The notes beneath the pieces are model-generated. The model ran no database searches. It saw only the letters and a list, made by a program, of their open reading frames with translations, and had not been told where the DNA came from. 35,284 bases of DNA, taken from positions 1 to 35,284 of the forward strand of contig NZ_JACIDE010000031.1 in the NCBI RefSeq assembly GCF_014196205.1, written 5' to 3'. The translations under genes were made by a program, and so were the position numbers. Source of the stretch: Anoxybacteroides voinovskiense. Its GTDB lineage: Bacteria; Bacillota; Bacilli; Bacillales; Anoxybacillaceae. This document shows positions 30,661 to 35,284 of the stretch, in pieces (position 1 is the stretch's first letter; each line of letters opens with the position of its first letter).

Positions 30661-32829
30661 ATGAGTTTGGAAAAAAGAGAAGCGCTAATTCACCTTATCG
30701 CCAGCGAACTAAAGTTTTCCACGAAACAAGTAAACGCTGTTATTTCGCTCTTTGAAGAAGGAAATACCGTTCCATTTATTGCGCGCTATCGAAAAGAATT
30801 AACTGGTGCATTAGACGAAGTACAAATTCGCGATGTGCTTGAAAGATGGCATTATTTACAGCAGCTCGAACAGCGGAAAGAAGAAGTAATCCGCCTTATC
30901 AATGAGCAAGGGAAACTGACAGAAGAGTTGAAGCAAGCGATTGAAAAGGCGACGAAACTGCAGCAAGTTGAAGATTTATACCGCCCGTACAAGCAAAAAC
31001 GACGGACGAAAGCAACCATTGCGAAAGAGAAAGGGTTAGAGCCGTTAGCAGAATGGCTTCTTTCTTTTCCGATGGCTCCACTCCCGAAAGAGAAAGCGAA
31101 CGAATTTGTTGATGTTGAAAAAGGGGTAGAAACAGACGAAGAAGCGTTGCAAGGCGCAAAAGATATTATTGCAGAGCGCATTTCAGACGATGCCACCATT
31201 CGACAATGGGTTCGCGCGCAAACGTGGAAAAAAGGCATTGTGGTCGCAAATGGGAAAGACATAGAAAAAGACGAAAAGAACGTATACGAAATGTATTACA
31301 ACTACGAAGAACCAGTGCATAAAATCGTCCCTCATCGAATTTTAGCGCTTAATCGCGGCGAAAAAGAAGATGTGTTGCGTGTGTCGATTCAAGCACCGGT
31401 TGAAGACATTATTCATTACATAAAAACGAACGTCATTGGCAATGAACAATCTCCAGCTGCACCGTTTGTCGCAGATGCAATTGAAGATAGCTATAAACGA
31501 TTAATCGAACCATCGATTGAGCGGGATATTCGCAATGAGCTAACCGAAAAAGCAGAAGAGCGAGCCATTCATATTTTTGCTGAAAATTTACGGAATTTAT
31601 TATTGCAGCCCCCGCTAAAAGGAAAAATTGTGCTCGGAGTCGACCCTGCGTATCGCACAGGTTGCAAGCTGGCGGTCGTTGATGAAACAGGGAAACTTCT
31701 GAAAATTGACGTTATTTATCCACATCCGCCACAAGCGAAGCGAGAAGAAGCGGAACAAAAATTAGTTCGTCTCCTTCAAGAATATGGGGTGCAAATGATT
31801 GCGATTGGCAATGGCACCGCCTCACGCGAAACAGAGCAATTTGTCGCCGATACACTCCGGAAGCTTAACCGAGAAATTTTTTATCTTATTGTGAACGAAG
31901 CAGGCGCAAGCGTCTATTCGGCTTCCGATTTAGCGCGCCAAGAGTTTCCGGATCTACAAGTCGAGGAACGAAGCGCTGTTTCCATCGCTCGCCGTGTCCA
32001 AGACCCGCTGGCAGAGCTAGTTAAAATTGACCCGAAATCAGTTGGGGTCGGCCAATATCAACATGACGTTTCGCAAAAAAAATTAGAAGAATCGCTACGG
32101 TTTATTGTCGAAACAGTAGTAAACCAAGTCGGTGTCAATGTGAACACCGCCTCTGTTTCATTGCTGCAATACGTATCAGGGCTAACTAAAACGGTAGCAG
32201 AAAACATTGTCAAACGAAGAGAAGAACAAGGGAAGTTTAAAAATCGCAACGAGTTAAAAGCCATTCCGCGACTTGGGGCAAAAACGTACGAACAGTGTAT
32301 CGGCTTCTTACGCATTATGGATGGAGAAGAACCGCTTGATCGAACCCCAATCCATCCTGAACGATACGAGGAAGTAAAAAAGTTGTTACAACAAATGGGG
32401 TTTACGACAGAAAACATTGGAAGCAACGAGTTGCGCGAAGCATTGCAACAATTGCCGCTACGAGAAACAGCCGAGGGGCTGGGTATCGGGGAATTAACGT
32501 TAAAAGATATCGTTGATGCGTTAATTCGTCCAGAACGTGACCCACGGGATGAACTACCGAAACCGTTGTTGCGAAAAGACATCTTAAAAATGGAAGATTT
32601 GCAAAAAGGGATGGAACTTGAAGGAACAGTACGCAACGTCGTTGATTTTGGTGCGTTTGTTGATATCGGTGTCAAACAAGACGGTCTTGTCCACATTTCC
32701 AAATTGAGTAAACAATATGTTCGCCACCCGTTAGATATCGTATCAGTAGGAGAGGTCGTCAAAGTGTGGGTCGACAGTGTTGATGTCGCCAAAGGAAGAA
32801 TATCTTTATCTATGCTTCCTCCAGAATAA
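30661..32829 (+). CDS. tex: Tex-family RNA-binding transcription accessory protein
   Basis: A 722-residue Tex protein. Order: N-terminal helical part (IARYRKELTGALDEVQIRDV), YqgF-like domain (GVDPAYRTGCKLAVVD, about 325-460), helix-hairpin-helix repeats (SGLTKTVAENIVKRREEQGKF and IPRLGAKTYEQCIGF), and a C-terminal S1 domain (GMELEGTVRNVVDFGAFVDIG, VWVDSVDVAKGRISLSM). It binds nucleic acid and has a general role in transcription or RNA metabolism. ATG 30661 lies only 3 nt from GGAGG, so the in-frame TTG at 30667 may be the real start. In B. subtilis the sigB cluster lies between ndoA and this gene; here the gap is 122 nt. Confidence 0.95.
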   Translation: MSLEKREALIHLIASELKFSTKQVNAVISLFEEGNTVPFIARYRKELTGALDEVQIRDVLERWHYLQQLEQRKEEVIRLINEQGKLTEELKQAIEKATKLQQVEDLYRPYKQKRRTKATIAKEKGLEPLAEWLLSFPMAPLPKEKANEFVDVEKGVETDEEALQGAKDIIAERISDDATIRQWVRAQTWKKGIVVANGKDIEKDEKNVYEMYYNYEEPVHKIVPHRILALNRGEKEDVLRVSIQAPVEDIIHYIKTNVIGNEQSPAAPFVADAIEDSYKRLIEPSIERDIRNELTEKAEERAIHIFAENLRNLLLQPPLKGKIVLGVDPAYRTGCKLAVVDETGKLLKIDVIYPHPPQAKREEAEQKLVRLLQEYGVQMIAIGNGTASRETEQFVADTLRKLNREIFYLIVNEAGASVYSASDLARQEFPDLQVEERSAVSIARRVQDPLAELVKIDPKSVGVGQYQHDVSQKKLEESLRFIVETVVNQVGVNVNTASVSLLQYVSGLTKTVAENIVKRREEQGKFKNRNELKAIPRLGAKTYEQCIGFLRIMDGEEPLDRTPIHPERYEEVKKLLQQMGFTTENIGSNELREALQQLPLRETAEGLGIGELTLKDIVDALIRPERDPRDELPKPLLRKDILKMEDLQKGMELEGTVRNVVDFGAFVDIGVKQDGLVHISKLSKQYVRHPLDIVSVGEVVKVWVDSVDVAKGRISLSMLPPE

Positions 32830-32860
32830 CGAAAAGCGGAGGCGACTGGTTGCTTCACAC

Positions 32861-32893
32861 AAAAAGCACTGCTTTTACGAGCAGTGCTTTTTA
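32861..32893. terminator. Bidirectional terminator after tex, embedded in the 3' end of cmpA
   Basis: AAAAAGCACTGCT (32861-32873) pairs perfectly with AGCAGTGCTTTTT (32880-32892). The stop codon of cmpA (minus strand, 32877-32875) sits in the loop and part of the 5' stem arm, and its last codons form the other arm. Confidence 0.92.
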
Positions 32894-32988
32894 TAGTAAA
32901 AAAACCAGCATTGATTTAGTAATTTAATTTGATAGCGATTTTTTTCGAAATAAGCCCGCCGCATCTGATTTTTTAACCAAGTTGGCAT
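32875..32988 (-). CDS. cmpA: Cortex morphogenetic protein CmpA
   Basis: A 37-codon minus-strand gene. It starts MPTWLKNQM and contains AYFEKNRYQIKLLNQCWFF and ends YYKKHCS, which matches by eye the 37-residue B. subtilis CmpA (M-P-x-WL-K-x-QM, YQIKLLNQCW, KKHCS). CmpA is a mother-cell factor that delays cortex assembly until the coat base is sound, working through ClpXP and SpoIVA quality control. GGAGGG precedes the ATG. Position between tex and sprT is the same as in B. subtilis. The 3' end lies in a terminator hairpin shared with tex. On the minus strand CATACATT (33029-33022) matches the sigma-E -10, but I see no good -35. Confidence 0.92.
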   Translation of the reverse strand: MPTWLKNQMRRAYFEKNRYQIKLLNQCWFFYYKKHCS

Positions 32989-33018
32989 TCACGTACCCTC
33001 CATTTCGAAAAGGTAGTA

Positions 33019-33029
33019 TATAATGTATG
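33019..33029. promoter_or_regulatory. Overlapping divergent -10 elements for sprT and cmpA
   Basis: TATAAT at 33019-33024 (plus) lies upstream of sprT with no clear -35. CATACATT at 33029-33022 (minus) fits a sigma-E -10 for cmpA. The two overlap, so vegetative and sporulation transcription would exclude each other. Confidence 0.4.
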
Positions 33030-33069
33030 TATCGAATAGCTGTCCTGTGTCAGAAAAGGTGGAAAAAGC

Positions 33070-33534
33070 ATGGAACAAAATGAATTACAACAACTAGTAG
33101 AAACAATATCATGGCAGTTTTTCCAAAAGCCGTTTCGCCATCAAGCAATATTTAATTCGCGTCTGCGCACAACAGGCGGGCGATATTTATTACGCTCACA
33201 TAACATCGAAATTAATCCGAAACATTACGAGGCGTTCGGTAAGGAAGAACTTATTTCGATTATTAAGCACGAACTGTGTCATTACCATCTTCATTTAGAA
33301 GGAAAAGGATATCGGCATCGAGATCGTGATTTTCGGGAACTGTTACAGAAAGTAAACGCCCCTCGTTATTGTCGGCCACTGCCGAATAGAAAAAAATCAG
33401 TTCAATCGGTATATACATATATTTGTGTGCGATGCAGCTTCGTTTATCAAAGAAAAAGAAAAGTGAATACAACTCGTTACGTTTGCGGAAAATGTAAAGG
33501 GACGTTAAAAATAATGGAATCGAAAATTTTTTAA
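33070..33534 (+). CDS. sprT: SprT-like zinc metalloprotease-fold protein
   Basis: A 154-residue SprT-family protein: HELCH motif at 67-71 ([12 protein letters not shown]) as the zinc site, and a C-terminal zinc ribbon with Cys119/Cys122 and Cys139/Cys142 (ICVRC, VCGKC). Eukaryotic SPRTN homologues cut DNA-protein crosslinks; the bacterial role is not established. The orthologue is B. subtilis ydcK. The start ATG at 33070 follows AAAAGGTGG. The tRNA operon promoters follow its stop. Confidence 0.93.
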   Translation: MEQNELQQLVETISWQFFQKPFRHQAIFNSRLRTTGGRYLLRSHNIEINPKHYEAFGKEELISIIKHELCHYHLHLEGKGYRHRDRDFRELLQKVNAPRYCRPLPNRKKSVQSVYTYICVRCSFVYQRKRKVNTTRYVCGKCKGTLKIMESKIF

Positions 33535-33541
33535 AAATGTA

Positions 33542-33570
33542 TTGACACTTACCAAATAGATGTGTTAAAT
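33542..33570 (+). promoter_or_regulatory. Stable-RNA operon promoter P1
   Basis: TTGACA (33542-33547), 17 bp, TTAAAT (33565-33570). A short dyad GCCGT/ACGGC follows. The -35 is perfect and the -10 is weak (four of six). Confidence 0.6.
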
Positions 33571-33613
33571 TATAAAAGCCGTCGTTGAACGGCAGCGAAA
33601 AAATAAAAAATAG

Positions 33614-33642
33614 TTGACAATTCAATAATCCCTCACTATAAT
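33614..33642 (+). promoter_or_regulatory. Stable-RNA operon promoter P2 (perfect consensus)
   Basis: TTGACA (33614-33619), exactly 17 bp, TATAAT (33637-33642). Together with P1 it gives the tandem promoter layout of Bacillus rRNA and tRNA operons. Transcription would start near 33649, just upstream of the tRNA-Asn fragment. Confidence 0.9.
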
Positions 33643-33672
33643 TAAAAACAGTCAGGATATAACAAATCAAAT

Positions 33673-33770
33673 TCCGCAATAGCTCAGCGACGAGCAACGC
33701 ATCAGTGAACATGCTGCGAATTGCCTCGACGCATTCACCATCCTCGAAACGGCTAGTAGAGGAAGAGGCA
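33673..33770 (+). other. Chimeric tRNA-Asn 5' fragment plus 81-nt element, copy A
   Basis: 33673-33689 is an exact copy of the first 17 nt of tRNA-Asn (TCCGCAATAGCTCAGCG). From 33690 it departs from tRNA sequence into an 81-nt element (33690-33770) that recurs in copy B with 69 of 81 identical positions, no gaps, and an identical last 19 nt. GCTC (33682-33685) and GAGC (33692-33695) can re-form a D-arm-like hairpin across the junction. Inside, TGCCTC (33722-33727) can pair with GAGGCA (33765-33770). No known family recognised; strong transcription from P2 is expected. Confidence 0.7.
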
Positions 33771-33815
33771 GTAGGAATGAATTGGAAAAGCGGTTGTGTA
33801 TCAGGTTGTTCCTAT
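33771..33815 (+). repeat. Inverted repeat between copy A and tRNA-Asn
   Basis: GTAGGAA (33771-33777) pairs with TTCCTAT (33809-33815), including one G-U pair. It begins at the element end and finishes 6 nt before tRNA-Asn. The equivalent place in copy B has a different sequence with the same pairing. Confidence 0.55.
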
Positions 33816-33821
33816 ATTTAT

Positions 33822-33896
33822 TCCGCAATAGCTCAGCGGTAGAGCAACCGGCTGTTAACCGGTAGGTCGTAGGTTCGAATCCTACTTGCGGAGCCA
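33822..33896 (+). tRNA. tRNA-Asn (GTT)
   Basis: Cloverleaf with acceptor TCCGCAA/TTGCGGA, T-arm GGTTCGAATCC and encoded CCA; anticodon GTT at 33854-33856. Its 5' 17 nt are duplicated upstream in copy A. Confidence 0.97.
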
Positions 33897-33898
33897 TT

Positions 33899-33991
33899 GG
33901 AGAAGTACCCAAGTGGCTGAAGGGGACGGTTTGCTAAACCGTTAGGTCGTGGTTTCGCGGCGCGCGGGTTCAAATCCCGCCTTCTCCGCCA
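33899..33991 (+). tRNA. tRNA-Ser (GCT)
   Basis: Acceptor GGAGAAG/CTTCTCC, long variable arm, encoded CCA; anticodon GCT at 33933-33935. Confidence 0.97.
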
Positions 33992-34007
33992 CGTTGTGAT
34001 ATATTTT

Positions 34008-34079
34008 GGCCCGTTGGTCAAGTGGTTAAGACACCGCCCTTTCACGGCGGTAACACGGGTTCGAATCCCGTACGGGTCA
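34008..34079 (+). tRNA. tRNA-Glu (TTC)
   Basis: Acceptor GGCCCGT/ACGGGTC, T-arm GGTTCGAATCC; anticodon TTC in CCCTTTCACGG. CCA is not encoded. Confidence 0.96.
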
Positions 34080-34130
34080 TCAAAGTTGTGGGGGGATGGA
34101 AAATTACCGTCTCCCATTTTATTCGGCTAT

Positions 34131-34203
34131 GGAGGATTAGCTCAGCTGGGAGAGCACTTGCCTTACAAGCAAGGGGTCGGCGGTTCGATCCCGTCATCCT
34201 CCA
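34131..34203 (+). tRNA. tRNA-Val (TAC)
   Basis: Acceptor GGAGGAT/ATCCTCC; anticodon TAC at 34164-34166. CCA is not encoded. The preceding 51 nt hold only a weak G-rich/C-rich dyad. Confidence 0.96.
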
Positions 34204-34221
34204 TTGCTTCTGGATGTATAA

Positions 34222-34297
34222 GGTCCCGTAGTGTAGTGGTTAACATGCCTGCCTGTCACGCAGGAGATCGCGGGTTCGAGTCCCGTCGGGACCGCCA
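34222..34297 (+). tRNA. tRNA-Asp (GTC)
   Basis: Acceptor GGTCCCG/CGGGACC, encoded CCA; anticodon GTC at 34255-34257. Confidence 0.97.
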
Positions 34298-34309
34298 TAT
34301 ATAAATTGT

Positions 34310-34384
34310 TGGGGTATAGCCAAGCGGTAAGGCAACGGACTTTGACTCCGTGATGCGTTGGTTCGAATCCAGCTACCCCAGCCA
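34310..34384 (+). tRNA. tRNA-Gln (TTG)
   Basis: Acceptor TGGGGTA/TACCCCA, encoded CCA; anticodon TTG at 34342-34344. Confidence 0.97.
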
Positions 34385-34389
34385 TGAAT

Positions 34390-34462
34390 GAGCCATTAGC
34401 TCAGCAGGTAGAGCATCTGACTTTTAATCAGAGGGTCGGAGGTTCGAGTCCTCCATGGCTCA
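34390..34462 (+). tRNA. tRNA-Lys (TTT)
   Basis: Acceptor GAGCCAT/ATGGCTC; anticodon TTT at 34423-34425. CCA is not encoded. Confidence 0.97.
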
Positions 34463-34467
34463 CTTTT

Positions 34468-34549
34468 GCGGGTGTGGCGGAATTGGCAGACGCACCAGAC
34501 TTAGGATCTGGCGCCTCACGGCGTGGGGGTTCAAGTCCCTCCACCCGCA
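34468..34549 (+). tRNA. tRNA-Leu (TAG)
   Basis: Acceptor GCGGGTG/CACCCGC, long variable arm; anticodon TAG at 34502-34504. CCA is not encoded. Confidence 0.96.
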
Positions 34550-34557
34550 TAAATTAC

Positions 34558-34640
<83 letters not shown>

Positions 34641-34649
34641 TTAAAATAC

Positions 34650-34678
34650 TTGCACTCAAAAAGAGTGTGTGGTAGAAT
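34650..34678 (+). promoter_or_regulatory. Possible internal promoter before tRNA-Arg
   Basis: TTGCAC (34650-34655), 17 bp, TAGAAT (34673-34678). It lies in the widest spacer of the tRNA array and could separately feed Arg-Pro-Gly and the rRNA genes. The perfect short dyad CACTC/GAGTG overlaps the spacer. Confidence 0.5.
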
Positions 34679-34697
34679 AAAAAATGCTGTTGTTTTT

Positions 34698-34774
34698 GCG
34701 CTCGTAGCTCAATTGGATAGAGCATCTGACTACGGATCAGAAGGTTAGGGGTTCGAATCCTCTCGAGCGCGCCA
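34698..34774 (+). tRNA. tRNA-Arg (ACG)
   Basis: Acceptor GCGCTCG/CGAGCGC, encoded CCA; anticodon ACG at 34732-34734. Confidence 0.97.
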
Positions 34775-34777
34775 TCT

Positions 34778-34854
34778 CGGGAAGTAGCTCAGCTTGGTAG
34801 AGCACATGGTTTGGGACCATGGGGTCGCAGGTTCGAATCCTGTCTTCCCGACCA
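34778..34854 (+). tRNA. tRNA-Pro (TGG)
   Basis: Acceptor CGGGAAG/CTTCCCG, encoded CCA; anticodon TGG at 34812-34814. Confidence 0.97.
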
Positions 34855-34877
34855 TCCCCTATAAAATCGCGCAACAC

Positions 34878-34989
34878 GCGGGTGTAGTTTAGTGGTAAAA
34901 CCTCAGCCACGAGCGATGCATCCGTGAAAAAGCGGCGAGTTGCCTCGACGCATCCATCATCTTCGAATCAGCTAGTAGAGGAAGAGGCA
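34878..34989 (+). other. Chimeric tRNA-Gly 5' fragment plus 81-nt element, copy B
   Basis: 34878-34908 is an exact copy of the first 31 nt of tRNA-Gly, up to the first base of the anticodon loop. The 81-nt element follows at 34909-34989, 69 of 81 identical to copy A. The junction again reads CTCAGC, one base, ACGAGC. CTC (34902-34904) can pair with GAG (34911-34913) across it. TGCCTC (34941-34946) and GAGGCA (34984-34989) are kept. It differs from copy A in the amount of tRNA retained (31 against 17 nt). Confidence 0.7.
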
Positions 34990-35032
34990 TTGAAGGGGCG
35001 TAGCAGAAATACGGGTAACAAAAGTGTTCAAT
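34989..35032 (+). repeat. Inverted repeat between copy B and tRNA-Gly
   Basis: ATTGAA (34989-34994) pairs perfectly with TTCAAT (35027-35032). It ends 2 nt before tRNA-Gly. CGTA/TACG inside may add a small inner hairpin. Confidence 0.55.
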
Positions 35033-35034
35033 AT

Positions 35035-35108
35035 GCGGGTGTAGTTTAGTGGTAAAACCTCAGCCTTCCAAGCTGATGTCGTGGGTTCGATTCCCATCAC
35101 CCGCTCCA
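35035..35108 (+). tRNA. tRNA-Gly (TCC)
   Basis: Acceptor GCGGGTG/CACCCGC, encoded CCA; anticodon TCC at 35067-35069. Its first 31 nt are duplicated upstream in copy B. Confidence 0.97.
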
Positions 35109-35112
35109 AAAA

Positions 35113-35128
35113 TGTTCTTTGAAAACTG
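35113..35128 (+). promoter_or_regulatory. rRNA leader boxA-like antitermination element
   Basis: TGTTCTTTGAAAACTG resembles the Bacillus boxA leader (TGYTCTTTGAAAACT), bound by NusB/NusE for rRNA antitermination. CTCGT/ACGAG downstream can form a small leader stem. No separate promoter is visible between tRNA-Gly and the 16S gene. Confidence 0.7.
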
Positions 35129-35185
35129 AACAAAACGAAGCGTCCTCGTGAATGAACGAGTAAAGTATGAGTTTGGAACAAAACT

Positions 35186-35284
35186 TTCTATGGAGAGTTT
35201 GATCCTGGCTCAGGACGAACGCTGGCGGCGTGCCTAATACATGCAAGTCGAGCGGACCGAAAAGAAGCTTGCTTCGATTCGGTT
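35186..35284 (+). rRNA. 16S ribosomal RNA, 5' end (partial)
   Basis: GGAGAGTTTGATCCTGGCTC, then ACGAACGCTGGCGGCG and TACATGCAAGTCGAGCGG are the invariant start of bacterial 16S rRNA. The gene runs off the window. The V1 loop (GCGGACCGAAAAGAAGCTTG) fits Anoxybacillus/Geobacillus-type sequences as I recall them. The mature 5' end is estimated from B. subtilis. Confidence 0.97.

Noticed and set aside
30852-32858. Long minus-strand frames of 136 and 266 codons opposite tex
   Set aside because: Serine/cysteine-rich shadow translations of a clear Tex coding frame; no ribosome sites.
33667-34385. Minus-strand reading frames across the tRNA array with segments such as GFEPTTYRLTAG and GIRTRVTAVKG
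   Set aside because: They are antisense to tRNA genes. Such frames are common annotation artefacts because tRNA T-arms read as repeated peptide-like patterns on the other strand.

Overview
The window reads as chromosome of a thermophilic or thermotolerant Bacillaceae member, most like Anoxybacillus or Geobacillus. The evidence is Bacillus-type gene order (ddl-murF-cshA-ydcA-acpS-ydcC-alr-ndoAI-ndoA-tex-cmpA-sprT-tRNA cluster), Bacillus-type ribosome binding sites and TTG/GTG starts, sporulation genes (spo0M, ytaF, ydcC, cmpA), and the first 99 nt of a 16S rRNA gene. The species call is an inference from memory of family features; no search was run.

Layout. 1-1.9 kb is an AT-richer accessory patch: the tail of an unidentified ORF with a hairpin, a 3' remnant of an ATP-grasp ligase gene, and an M20 dipeptidase. 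2.2-5.7 kb is a lia-type envelope-stress operon (liaI, liaH, liaF, liaS, liaR; no liaG), with an attenuating terminator after liaH. A MerR/TipAS-type regulator follows, with a 19-bp-spacer promoter. 6.5-10.3 kb (minus strand) is a Fur-box-flanked hydroxamate siderophore uptake operon, fhuC-fhuD-fhuB-fhuG. Next come a lipoteichoic acid synthase (minus), a KtrB/KtrD-type K+ channel subunit, and kimA behind a c-di-AMP (ydaO) riboswitch with terminator, so this part deals with potassium and turgor. 16.5-18.2 kb holds ytaF and spo0M. 18.3-22 kb holds an orphan murG (minus) and a three-gene envelope cluster: polysaccharide deacetylase, DedA protein and UgtP-like glycosyltransferase. 22.2-33.5 kb is the conserved block from ddl to sprT. 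It includes the MazEF-type ndoAI/ndoA pair, a hydrolase gene remnant between murF and cshA, and the 37-codon cmpA on the minus strand between tex and sprT. The rsb-sigB cluster that sits between ndoA and tex in B. subtilis is absent.

The right end (33.5-35.28 kb) is a stable-RNA operon. Tandem sigma-A promoters are followed by 12 tRNA genes (Asn, Ser, Glu, Val, Asp, Gln, Lys, Leu, Leu, Arg, Pro, Gly), a boxA leader and the 16S rRNA start. The most unusual content lies here. Upstream of both tRNA-Asn and tRNA-Gly is a copy of that tRNA's own 5' part, beginning exactly at nucleotide 1. It is fused after a shared CTCAGC to an 81-nt element, 69/81 identical between the two copies. Each copy is followed by a short inverted repeat whose sequence differs but whose pairing is kept, and then by the intact tRNA. 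I do not recognise this element. It could be a small mobile or structured RNA element that uses tRNA genes as its site, or the trace of tRNA-gene recombination.
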